From Chara braunii (Eukaryota > Streptophyta > Charophyceae > Charales > Characeae), in assembly GCA_003427395.1 (NCBI GenBank), contig BFEA01000219.1:2024623-2053015 (forward strand): a stretch of 28,393 bases of DNA, written 5' to 3'. The notes beneath the pieces are model-generated. The model did not search any database, was not told the DNA's origin, and saw only the letters and a list, made by a program, of their open reading frames with translations. The translations under genes and the position numbers were made by a program. This document shows, one piece after another, positions 1 through 8,985 of the stretch (the first letter of the stretch is position 1; each line of letters opens with the position of its first letter).

Positions 1-39
1 ACAAACTTCGAAGGGGAACGAAAACCAACAAAAGAACAT

Positions 40-510
40 AGGATGAATTGGCGCGACATTTATTTCACGATCTTAAATATAGTTTTAATTTTTTTAAATA
101 TTGTTTATAAAAAGATCACAACCCAATTTACAGGCCTATCAATTTTCAGAGTTGTGGAGTCATCCTTCTGAGCGCGAAAAATCGCAGAAGTTGGGGTACT
201 TTTCCCGTTGGCCGTCACATGATACAGCAGCAAACGACCCCAAAAAATGAATATAGGACGAATTGGCGCGGCATTTATTTCATACAAAGATCACGACCCA
301 CTCTACAGGCTTGTTAATTTTCAGAGTTGTGGAGTTATCCTTCTGAGCTTAAAAAATCGGGGAAGTTGGGGTACTTTTCTCGTTGGCCAACACGTGCAAG
401 AATGACAAAAATGGACAGTGCAACTAAACGGCGCAACATTTATTTCACAGTCTAAATCTTTTTTATTTTTATTTTTGGATATTTTTCCTAGAAAGATAAC
501 AACGGTTGAG
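40..510. repeat. AT-rich degenerate tandem repeat, 2 full and 1 partial copy
   Basis: Three copies of a block share the core GGCGCGRCATTTATTTCA (near positions 49, 264 and 429), followed by a T-rich stretch and AAAGATMACRAC. The first two copies continue with a matching segment around TTTTCAGAGTTGTGGAG and GGGGTACTTTTC. Spacing is about 215 bp and then 165 bp, so the units differ by indels. Short minus-strand open frames here are repeat shadows. I see no gene. Confidence 0.7.
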
Positions 511-511
511 C

Positions 512-1210
512 TTTGGGGGATCTGTCCAAGATGGAGGGCAAAGGGCATGAGATGACTCTTTGTGAGGACGGAGAGAGGGTTGCATCGGGGCTATCTGAGG
601 GGTACCAGTTAGGGGAACCTTCATTGGATGCGATTGGTGTCGGGCAACTTTGGTTGTCGGATGGGTACCGGCTGATGAGGGTTTACTCTGGTGCGATTGG
701 CCTCAAGTCACTCCCTCGAAGACGGAGACTGGAATTTTTGAGGGGGCAGGAGATTGCAGGATGAGGATTGTGCCTGACTCTTGCTGAGGACATGGTCTTT
801 CAAACTCTTTACTAGGATGGAGCTGGGGAGGTGAAGGGGGGACAGGCGAGAGGAGGTTCTGTTGGGTTTCGGGGGATCTGTTCAAGGTGGAGGGCAATGG
901 GCATGGGATGACTCTTTGTGAGGACGGAGAGAGGGTTGAATCAGGTCGTCTGAGGGGTACCGGCTGGGGGATCTTTCATTAGATGCGATTGGCATCGGGC
1001 AACTTTAGTTGCCTGATGGGTACCGGCTGATGAGGGATCATCTTGGTGCGATTGGCCTCAGGCAGCGCTGACTTACCCTCTCGAAGACGGAAACTGGAAT
1101 CTCCGAGGGGGCAGGAGATTGCAGGATGAGGATTGTGTCTGCTCGTGCTGAGGATATGGTCTTTCGAACCCTTTACTAGGATGGAGTTGGGGAGGGTGAA
1201 GGGGGTTCGG
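512..1210. repeat. 356-bp tandem duplication
   Basis: Two head-to-tail copies, about 512-867 and 868-1210, align at a constant offset of 356 bp. They share GGGGGATCTGTYCAAG, ATGACTCTTTGTGAGGACGG, GGGTACCGGCTGATGAGG, GGGGGCAGGAGATTGCAGG and CTTTACTAGGATGGAG. Differences are scattered substitutions and small indels, as in non-coding DNA. The open frame at 513-764 has no recognisable domain and is not kept up in the second copy, so I do not call a gene. Confidence 0.85.
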
Positions 1211-1300
1211 ATGGGGGTGGTTGAGAACGGATGCGATTGGCATTGAGCGGAGTCTCGATGGGTACCAGCCGTGGTCAGCTGCCTTCATTAGAACGTACCC

Positions 1301-1406
1301 GGGACCTCCCTTTCTATAACGAAGACAGAACTGTTGCACTTGTTGGGTCTTCCAGGACCTCCCTTTTGATGACGAAGACATAACTACTGCACTTGTTGGT
1401 CTTTGG
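1301..1406. repeat. 53-bp tandem duplication
   Basis: Two adjacent units share GGACCTCCCTTT, GACGAAGACA (or AACGAAGACA) and TGCACTTGTTGG at an offset of 53 bp. The stretch 1211-1300 between this and the previous block carries leftovers of the same GATGCGATTGGCAT and GATGGGTACCAGC phrases, so it is probably a decayed further copy. Confidence 0.7.
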
Positions 1407-1418
1407 GACCATAGTCCA

Positions 1419-2117
1419 TCATCTGTTCACTTAAGGTCTCTTAACTTTTTCAATCTGTTTTTGGAAAAAGGATGGTGGGGTATCACGCGTCCTTCTAGTG
1501 AGTGGGCTAGCTGGTAGGATGGGAATAGAGACAGCAGCAGCAGAGATGGTGGCTCTGCTGTAGTAAGTCTTGCTGGAGTGGGTAGCAGGGGATTGATTGG
1601 GGGGTCTTAGTTTTTTTCTGAAAAAAGAGAGCTCTTAGGAACCTCAAATAGCGAATACGGCGAGTAGGAGAAGATGGTGGGTTATCACGCGTCATCTGTT
1701 CACTTAAGGTCTCTTAACTTTTTCAATCTGTTTTTGGAAAAAGGATTGTGGGGTATCACGCATCCTACTAGTGAGTGGGCTATCTGGTAGGATGGGAATA
1801 GAGACAGCAGCAACAGAGATGGTGGCTCTGTTGTAGTAAGTCTTGCTGGAGTGGGCAGCAGGGGATTGATTGGGGGGTCTGAGTTTTTTTCTGAAAAAAG
1901 AGAGCTCTTAGGAACCTCAAATAGCGAATACGGTGAGTAGGAGAAGATGGTGGGTTATCACGCGTCCTACCAGTGAGGGGGCTAGCTGGGAGGATGGTAG
2001 TATGGTATAGCAGCAGCAGAGATGGTGGCTCCGCTGCAGTCAGTCTTGCCGGAGTGAGGTGAAGTGGATTGATGGGGGGTTAATGGGAGTTCTTCTGAGT
2101 CGTTTCTGAAAACTTTT
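1419..2117. repeat. 273-bp tandem repeat, about 2.5 copies
   Basis: Units at about 1419-1691 and 1692-1964 are nearly identical at an offset of 273 bp; both contain CATCTGTTCACTTAAGGTC, GGGGATTGATTGGGGGGTCT and AGGAACCTCAAATAGCGAAT. A shorter, more diverged third unit runs about 1965-2117. No coding potential is seen. The high identity of the first two copies suggests a recent duplication compared with the surrounding blocks. Confidence 0.85.
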
Positions 2118-3900
2118 CCGCACTACCAGGCCGCCGTCATTGAAGACGGACTGGGCAGTCCAAGCTGTTGAAAATAACGGTCAGATTTATGGGGAGCCTC
2201 TAAGTTCGCCGGGATCCGAATTTGGCGGGTGCAGGAGTAGCAAGGAACCTGTTTTCGCGCGGCTTGTATCAGTGTGCCTCGAAGGGGTTAATGTGGGCTG
2301 CCGACGGTGACAACAGCCGTGTCCCTTATTTTCGGCAACCCCCATGAACCCCTTGAAGGGCATTTCAGAGGGCGAGCAATTTCTCGCATCCACAGTCCTT
2401 TCGCAATCAACTCACACTCGAAGATCCAAGCGCCACGCAAAGGACGGATAGATTCGCGTCGATCATCAAAGTCCGCCAGGATCCGAACTTGGTGGATGGC
2501 GTTTGCACAGAAGCAGGCGTTGCTCGGGCGCACCGCAATTTGGGGCGCCGATGAACGAAGACCTACCGCACACCGGAAATGGAGCCGGCCAGCGACACCG
2601 TCGTCAACCCCAATAAACCCCGTTCAGGGGCAACTTACAAGGCGAGCAATTTTGCGTAATACCAGGCCGCCGGCATTGAAGACAGACGGAGAAGTCCAAG
2701 CCATCGAAAACAACGCTCAGATTCATGTGGCGCCTCGAAGCCCTTCGGGATCCGAATTTGGCCGGTGCGGGAGTAGCAAGGAACCTGTTTTTGCGCGGCC
2801 GGTGTCAGTGGAACGGAGCGCCAGCGGGTGCACACAAGGAATGCTATCCTTCGCCGCACAGAAGGAAGGCTCTGCAGCTCTCAAGCTGTCGTTGAACGTT
2901 AGCACACGCAGAGCAAAGGGCAGCGGTGGATGCACCAGCACAAAATCGGGCGCAGCGTGACCCCAAACTGCCCCCTAGGGCAAGAGTTCATCGAGATCGG
3001 ACATCCTAACCCCGCAGACAAGAAATATGTAGAAACTGATGAAAGACCCCCCCCTGCAACCCTTCCAAACCCCGATTCGGCCAGTCGACAAGGCGACCCC
3101 CGATTCGCGCGCCGGTAACGTCGACGTGCGAAAGCGCGAACCGGAAACCAGGCAGAAACACGAGCATGTGTGCGACAAGAATCCGCGCACCGGGACGGTC
3201 AAAACCCTCTGGGGGCAACAAAGATCGACGGCACATAGACAAGGGACATGGCCGCTATCACCGTCGGCAACCCCGACAAACCCCTCGAAGGGCATCTCAG
3301 AAGGTGAGCAATTTTTCGCACCCACAGTCCTCGCGCAATCAACTCACACTTGAAGCTCCAGGCCTCATGCGAGCACTTTTGGGTGCCCGAAGGCCTCTTG
3401 TAATTAGAACGCACTCGACAGCCGTGGCCGTCGAAAACGGCGGTTAAATTCATGCGGGACCTCAAAGTCCGCCGGGATCCGAACTTGGTGCTTGCTGGAC
3501 TGGCCAGGAACCGGTTTGCGCGGGGGACGACGGATATTTGGATGACCGGTGTGGAATTGCACAGAAGGAACGCTAGGCTTGGCTGCATGTTCAGGGAGGC
3601 CCTGCTGCTGCTCACAAGTGTTTGTTCCGACAAAGCACACAGAACAGAAATGCTCGTCGCGGGTGCACCACGTCGGAAATTGGCGCAGCGCGGCCCCCAA
3701 TAGACCCCCATGGACCCCGATTATCCTCATCGACAAAGCGAACAGTCATGCAACCAGGACTCTGAAAAGATCCATGCAAACCGTAAGCGTCTTATTTCAG
3801 CGACGCGGTCGAAACAACAATAATCATCCGAGCAGCCCGCGACTTCGTATGCTTCAGATTGCAAGTCCGTCAGGATCCGAACTTGGTCGCACGCTGAAAA
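2117..3900. repeat. Diverged copies of a compound repeat carrying the 22-bp near-palindrome
   Basis: Two modules alternate. One contains AAGGGCATYTCAGARGG, GAGCAATTTYTCGCA and CAATCAACTCACACT (about 2309-2442, 2597-2680 partial, 3243-3372). The other contains a GTCGAAAACRRCGGT-like start, the 22-mer and AGGAACCKGTTTTCGCGCGG (about 2150-2284, 2683-2815, 3412-3530). The copies differ by substitutions and length, so this is an old repeat array. Several open frames of 100-217 codons cross the region on both strands; they change frame between copies and show no domain, so none is annotated as a gene. Confidence 0.6.
2202..3884 (+). repeat. Five dispersed copies of a 22-bp near-palindrome
   Basis: The consensus is AAGTTCG (or AAGTCCG), an 8-bp spacer YCGGGATC, then CGAACTT. 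The outer 7-bp arms are inverted repeats of each other. Copies lie at 2202-2223, 2469-2490, 2738-2759, 3465-3486 and 3863-3884, each with one to a few mismatches and often followed by GG. All five are in the same orientation (spacer reads GGGATC on +). Function is unknown. Confidence 0.8.
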
Positions 3901-3966
3901 CTGGCATGGCGTTATGAACTATCGACCCAACGCCCGAAAGGTGGGAACTGTGTCCCGCAAAACATA

Positions 3967-4190
3967 GTCATCAGGGCAACCAGGGATGACATTGTGACCG
4001 CGAACGCAAAACCAACAACCGCGAAAAAAATGGGAACTTCGGATCCCGTCGAACTACAACAAGTTCGTCGGGATCCGAACTTCCCATCTCGCCAGGCAAC
4101 CACACGCCACGCGCCGTTTTTCGTTTGGCTATTGTTGGTTTCGAGCTTGCGGTGACAATGGCGGCCCCCCTTGCCCCGATGACTGAGACG
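3967..4190. repeat. Imperfect foldback (inverted repeat) with a 22-mer pair at its centre
   Basis: The inner hairpin is 4030-4087: ATGGGAACTTCGGATCCCG on the left pairs with the right arm ending GGATCCGAACTTCCCAT, with about 3 mismatches in 27. The inverted relation continues outwards. GTCATCAGGGCAA (3967) and ACATTGTGACCGC...AAACCAACAA on the left match the reverse complement of TTGTTGGTTTCGAGCTTGCGGTGACAATG...TTGCCCCGATGAC on the right (to about 4183, possibly to 4200). The right arm has about 33 extra bases (about 4088-4120). This resembles a MITE or foldback element. No target-site duplication could be assigned. Confidence 0.65.
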
Positions 4191-4199
4191 TTTCCCGGA

Positions 4200-4930
4200 G
4201 GCGGCCGGATTGTTCGTTACCGAACGAGGACATGTTTTCGTGTCGAGGTTGTCGTCACGAAACATGCGGCGCTCACGCCGAAGAAACGCCATCGTCATTG
4301 CAGCGAGCGGCGCAGACGTTCTCCATCGCGCGCACACAACGTGTGCGTCCTTCGTTCTGGAGCCCGCGGATGTTGCACGCACAGTCCTGGCATTTGTCGT
4401 GCGGAATGCGATATCGCATCCCTCACGACCAGCACCAGGAGGGCGCGCTCAACATCCATGGCCTCTATGGTGGATCATGTGCACGATGTGTGCGCGGGAT
4501 GGAGACGACAGCAACTATTTCGGGATTGACGCCATAGTCTCTTCGGGGAGGGAGGTTCAAGTTTTGCGGCGAGAACACAAATACAGAACGACGACCCCCT
4601 CCTGTTTATGAATACCTTACCTCTCACTGCACGCCACGTGGCAGCGGACATCCTTCCCACCGTTGCCACCGCGCGACACTTAGTACCAACAGCGGTCGCG
4701 CGCAGCCCATGCGTCTCCTTTGTGATAATTAACCTCTAATCTCTTTGTTGAGAACAACAAACAAGCGAGGGAAGTGTTTCGAAGGGGTTTCGTGTTCCGC
4801 TGGGAATAGGCGATTTCGTGTTTGCCTCGACCGCGCGGGAGTGGTTTGCAATGCCCAACTTGTGATCAAGGATAATTTTTCTTCAATGCCAAGCCAAACA
4901 AGAGTCGTGGGGGCGGTCCCGTCGAACGAA
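4200..4930. other. No supported gene
   Basis: Several overlapping open frames of 60-156 codons exist on both strands, but they overlap one another in most frames and have no recognisable motif or repeat-independent support. I see no RNA gene or regulatory site that I can defend. Confidence 0.5.
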
Positions 4931-5034
4931 TGAGAGAGAAGCATAACGGGACACGCAAACCGTGTGCCCCGATGCCCACGTCATCCGTTCCCGCCGTCCC
5001 AGCCACTTGCAACTCGTGGCACGACAGGAGGACA

Positions 5035-5527
5035 ATGATGACGACAGTGATGAACACGATGATAGTGACGATTACGGTGGTGATGTTGATCTGGGCGACG
5101 ATGTCGATGACGATGATGACGATGTTGATGACGATGATGATGTCGATGATGATGTTCGTGATGACGACGATGATGATGATGACGATGATGACGGCGATGA
5201 TGACGATGTTGATGATGGCGATGAAAACGAAGAGGACGATGGCGGTGATTTCGATGATGGCGACGATGTCGCTGATGATGATGATGTTGTTGATGACGTT
5301 GATGATGTTGATGATGTTGTCGATGATGATGACGATGTTGATGACGTTGACGAGGTTGATGATGATGTTGTTGATGATGATGATGGTGTTGATGAAGATG
5401 ATGATCACGATGACAATGATGGTGATGATGGTGATGATGATGATGATGATGAAGATCATGACGGTGATGGTGGTGGCGACGATGATGGTGATAATGGGGG
5501 CGATGATGATGATGATGATGATGGCAA
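5035..5527. repeat. GAT/GAC/GTT trinucleotide-derived low-complexity tract
   Basis: About 490 bp are dominated by GATGAT, GACGAT and GTTGAT triplets with frequent single substitutions. Because the period is 3, frames stay open on both strands: + strand frames read Met/Thr-rich or Asp/Val-rich, and minus-strand frames read Ile/Val-rich or His-rich. This is a typical microsatellite artefact. One reading (from 4962) would give a very acidic Asp-rich protein, but nothing else supports translation. Confidence 0.85.
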
Positions 5528-5598
5528 GCAAGAATCACGGGGCCGCTCGCGACTTGAAACAAGTGGCGCGACGCGGCCGCTCCCATGGGCCGGCAAAC

Positions 5599-6063
5599 AT
5601 GCCTGACACGAGGGCAGGCAGAACAACACTTTACCTTGAAGAGGGCACAGCGCACACGATGGCGCTGCTCTTTGACGGCTCACAGTTCTTCGAGGAGGTG
5701 CAGTTCTTCGACGACGGCGAAGCGGACATGATGGCGCAACTGTTCGACAAGGGCTTAGCGCAAACGGCGTTGGCCACTTGCCGACGCAGGACGCAGAGAC
5801 AAGATGTCGAAGCGGAGACAACCGAACCACAGACGACAGTTGTCGACGAGAGGAAGCCCTTGCGCCCACACCCGTCGCCGCCTAGCGCAACAGCGGAGCA
5901 TAAAAGGCTATGGAGGATGTCGTTGAGGGGACGCCGAGCGCGAATGCGCTCGCCGGGATCGAGATGCGAAAGGGCTGCCCCAGACCCGAGGCAGTTGAGC
6001 GTCAGACTGTTGTCGCACCCCATGGAAAGACCCGCCTGTGTCCCCCCGTTCGGATTTCGGTGA
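5599..6063 (+). CDS. Possible small protein-coding segment, unknown
   Basis: An ATG at 5599 opens 154 codons ending in TGA at 6061-6063. The same frame is also open upstream through the trinucleotide tract from 4930, which is probably chance. The first about 50 residues are hydrophobic/acidic, with the echoed phrase QFFEE / QFFDD. The rest is Arg-, Pro- and Ser-rich without a recognisable fold. The product is not recognised. It may be a fragment of a mobile-element protein, or spurious. The frame is the same as the large broken gene starting at 6634, but no splice donor linking them was identified. Confidence 0.2.
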   Translation: MPDTRAGRTTLYLEEGTAHTMALLFDGSQFFEEVQFFDDGEADMMAQLFDKGLAQTALATCRRRTQRQDVEAETTEPQTTVVDERKPLRPHPSPPSATAEHKRLWRMSLRGRRARMRSPGSRCERAAPDPRQLSVRLLSHPMERPACVPPFGFR

Positions 6064-6169
6064 ACTTGTCCTTCTCAAGCGACCTTTTGTGTTAGTGCGG
6101 CCTTTCCAGATTGTCGTTCAGTCCAATCTGTGTTTGCCTGACGCCGTCTCTGCCTGTCGCATTTTCCTG

Positions 6170-6258
6170 AAGTTCGGATCCCGGCGAACTTCACGTTTCG
6201 ATGGGTGCGTTGGTTCGGCTTCGGACATGCACTTTTAGTACGGATCTCGACGAACTTC
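6170..6258 (-). repeat. 22-bp near-palindrome, inverted copy plus a decayed copy
   Basis: Positions 6170-6191 read AAGTTCG, GATCCCGG, CGAACTT: a full copy with perfect 7-bp arms in the opposite orientation to those at 2.2-3.9 kb. Both this and a degraded second copy at about 6237-6258 (CGGATCTCGACGAACTT) are followed by CACGT, suggesting the flank was duplicated together with the motif. Confidence 0.75.
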
Positions 6259-6471
6259 ACGTCCTGAACTGTCCGGGTTCCTATTGCTAAATGGACGACA
6301 CTGCCCCGTCCAACGCGGGCTTTGTGCGTCACCACCCGTCCATTCCCGATCGGGTAGACATCCGTGTTCCGGAAAAAACCCACATGGTTGTCGCCCGGCT
6401 GCATGAAGCGTGTGCCCTTGTAAAGAATGATCTCGTTGCAGGTGAGAGGTCATTGCTGGTCTTCGCGTTAG

Positions 6472-6493
6472 AAGTTCGCCGGGATCCGAACTT
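6472..6493 (+). repeat. 22-bp near-palindrome, perfect arms
   Basis: AAGTTCG, CCGGGATC, CGAACTT with perfect inverted 7-bp arms. It lies about 140 bp upstream of the first ATG of the large broken gene, so it could sit in that gene's leader or promoter. Confidence 0.8.
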
Positions 6494-6607
6494 CGAGGTC
6501 CTCAGATAGCGTCGTGTGACTGACGTGTTGAGGGCAAGGTGTGCCTCCTCTGTTTTTCGCCTGCGTTGTGCTTTGACTGCGATTTGACGCTCGTTGGTGT
6601 TTTATTT

Positions 6608-6628
6608 GCTTTCCGTTGTCGTCCGCAG
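6608..6628 (+). other. Candidate 3' splice site before the large broken gene
   Basis: A pyrimidine-rich stretch (GCTTTCCGTTGTCGTCCGCAG) ends in CAG at 6628, six bases before the ATG at 6634. The upstream frame is not convincingly coding, so this may be the end of a leader intron. No matching donor was assigned. Confidence 0.3.
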
Positions 6629-6633
6629 ACAAT

Positions 6634-7476
6634 ATGTCTTCGTCCAGGGGCGAAGGGGAGCCTGCAGCGACCTCCGGGATGGGATCTGGAAAATATTCTA
6701 CAAAACGGTCGTCCACGACCTCAAGGATGTGGTCCGACCACGCTAGGTCGAAATGGTTCGTCGACTGGTGCTGTGCTGATGCTACGAACCCAGTCCAACA
6801 ACCGTGTGGTCCTGTGATCTTCGTCGAAGCCAACAAGTGCCGCAGGGTTCGGGGGTCTGTCTTGCGGTGGGAGAATGCGAAAGGCAGTCGTCGACAGTTT
6901 TACATGAAACATGTGTACGGTTCGAAGGGGAACGTCGTCGCAGGTGCCAAGGGGTCAGTTCTCGACATGTGTCTGTTCGAGGGGTTCGGAGCGGGTGCTG
7001 CGAACACCCCGTTCTACAACGACCTCCGGCGGCAGGGCAAGTTTGTTTTGGGTCGAGAGTTCTTCGACCTGTTGGAGGACAAGGGCATCGCCCTCGACGT
7101 CCCTTGCGAAGTCGGTCCCGACCTGGAACTTCGATGCCTTTGCGGCCGTGCGGCGGTTGTGAGTCGAGCGGGGAGGGGGGTGATCTGGGTTCCGGGGAGG
7201 CTACACGTGCAGCGGGAGGATGCCAAAGGTCAGTTTGACGACAGCGAAGATAAGGGGACACCGCATCCGCCGTTTTCGCCGTCAAGGGAAAGAGACAGGT
7301 CCGTGCTCTCCATACCTGGGGTCCGGCAACAGACCGCAGCGGATCCCGGAGAAGAGGGAGTCCTGTGTGGGTCTGACTTGGATCCCGCCGAGGGCCATGG
7401 CGCGGAAGGCGAGGCCGTGGGTGGGGAGGCAGCACAGGGCACTCCCTTGAAAAGGAGGGGAGAATGTCCAGAATAG
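6634..7476 (+). pseudogene. N-terminal segment of the large broken gene, unknown domain
   Basis: 280 residues from the ATG at 6634 to the TAG at 7474. The start follows a splice-acceptor-like CAG. After a Ser/Gly-rich opening of about 30 residues comes a globular-looking stretch (about residues 35-190) with WSDHARSKWFVDWCCAD, a middle part rich in Gly and aromatic residues, and CEVGPDLELRCLCGRA. Its several Cys residues could bind metal, but no known zinc-binding spacing is evident. The last about 90 residues are charged and low-complexity. I do not recognise the family. Confidence 0.45.
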
Positions 7477-8133
7477 TTGGTGGGCTCTTCGAAGAAACAG
7501 AAGACCAAGACCCCGAGGACTGCGGGAGAGAAACGGAAGGGGAGGGGGGTGGAAGAGGGCCACCTGGGTAGCAAATGTCCAACTTCGAAACATAAACAGC
7601 CTGAGTTGGGACCTTCTTCACCACGGTCTGCTATCGACGTGGACGCCGGGTACTTCCTGGAGTACAAAGACGGCGTCAGGACAAGGCGGGAGTTTGAGAT
7701 AAGCCCGGCTCAGATCGTTGACATAAGGGAGTGGGAGGATCTTTACAACCAGCGGTCGCTAGATCCCGTCCTCATGGAAACGATAAGGGAAGCAATGCGG
7801 TTTGCGTTCGAAAATAAAGAACAGACGTACGAGTTGCCGGTCTTCAAGCTCGCACGACTGGGGCTTCAAAAACCAACTCCTGGAACCAAGGCACAACGTC
7901 TGAAGCCAGAGGAGTGGAAGGATGAGGTGGCGGGAGAATACTACTATTACGCAGTATGCGGGCAGCACAACGCGGCTGCAGCCAGGTCGCTGCTCGGCAG
8001 CGAGGTGGCCAAGAAGTACAATTTCGAGCGGTGGCCGACACGGATGGTGTACTTTTCCGACGATGACTTCGAAGGGTATTTTCTTGTTAGTTCACAGGAC
8101 AACAAGAAGGACCTGAAGGCGCCTCCCAGATAG
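7477..8133 (+). pseudogene. ParB/sulfiredoxin-like nuclease-fold domain segment
   Basis: 218 codons between the stops at 7474 and 8131, in the same frame as the preceding segment. After a Lys/Pro-rich lead (to about 7640), the order matches the N-terminal ParB/Srx fold. QIVDIREWEDLY sits at the early strand; LDPVLMETIREAM corresponds to the 'leeLaesIre' helix; ELPVFKLARLG is a strand; EYYYYAVCGQHNAAAARSLL (about 7936-7995) corresponds to the 'yeliaGerRlrAak' box, with Gly-Gln-His-Asn in place of the usual Gly-x-x-Arg. RWPTRMVYFSDDDFEGYFLVSSQDN matches the closing 'vpvrvvdlsdee...eN' strand and helix. In bacteria and phages such domains bind CTP or DNA or act as nucleases. The change at the Arg of the box makes the ancestral activity doubtful. 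Confidence 0.5.
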
Positions 8134-8985
8134 TTGAAACTTTCTATGAAAGACATTCGATGGCAGTGGAAGCATGACGGCTGCCTGAGAGCTGTGATGG
8201 GGAACCCTAGCAGGAAACAAGATCAGGTCCGGGCTTGGCGTAAGTTTTGTACAACGACGCTCCATAAGGCGCCTCAAAACAGCTTGTGGCTTCTCGCGGA
8301 TCAAAAGGAAGAGGAGGTCATTAAGAAGCAAAATGTTGCCCTGCATTCTTACTTACCTCTGGCGATGGCCGGGGAAAATGTCTGGAAACTAGTCGTGGAA
8401 TTTTTCAAAAAATGGGAGACGGGCAGAGTGCTGAGCCACGATGGGACGAAGTGGACCGTCAAAAAGAAGAAGGTCAAAAACGTAAAGTCTGGGGTCGCCT
8501 ACATCCACAACGAAAAATTGGGCGGAACGGAGGTGGTGTACAACGTCCCCGTGGACCCGCCGAATAAAAAGGGCAAAAAGGAGAAAGAGGAGGACGATTG
8601 GTTCGTGCAAGTGCCAGACCCGGACGCGCATTGTTGGAAAGCAATGGAATCACTCACGGACAATGAGAAGTGTCGCGTTATGAAAAAGGTGCTTGCTTGC
8701 GAGGTCGTTTGGGTCCAGGCCAGCTCCCCGTCATTGGAGAAGTTAGGAAAGCTCAGCGTGCAGGACATGGTTCAGCTGGTGAAGTGCGACCGCGTGCTGG
8801 TCCGGTTGTGGAATAACTACCAATTCAAACACGAGAAGAGGTCGGACGCGGACTGGATCCTAAGGTACCCTTTCCTGAAATCAAGGTCTGCCGTGTTCAA
8901 GAAGTTTGAAGGTCAGGGATTGGATGACGAGTTGTGGGATAACAGCAAGAAACACGTTTTCGACTCGGCGCTGTTGAAGGACTGA
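8134..8985 (+). pseudogene. Linker segment between ParB-like and methyltransferase-like domains
   Basis: 283 codons from the TAG at 8131 to the TGA at 8983. It contains well-formed protein-like sequence rich in Trp and Lys (RWQWKHDGCLRAVMG, KFCTTTLHKAPQNSLWLLAD, NVWKLVVEFFKKWETG) and a short Lys/Glu-rich spacer (KKGKKEKEEDD). No known domain is recognised. It directly follows the ParB-like part and probably continues it as a helical extension, as is common in ParB-type fusions. Its preserved codon structure argues that it was under protein-level selection until recently. Confidence 0.45.

Noticed and set aside
2307-2960. 217-codon plus-strand open frame
   Set aside because: It crosses several repeat modules, has no domain, and the frame is not kept in other copies of the same repeat.
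4981-5655. His-rich and Ile-rich minus-strand proteins and the Asp-rich plus-strand protein
   Set aside because: They result from period-3 low-complexity DNA being open in many frames.
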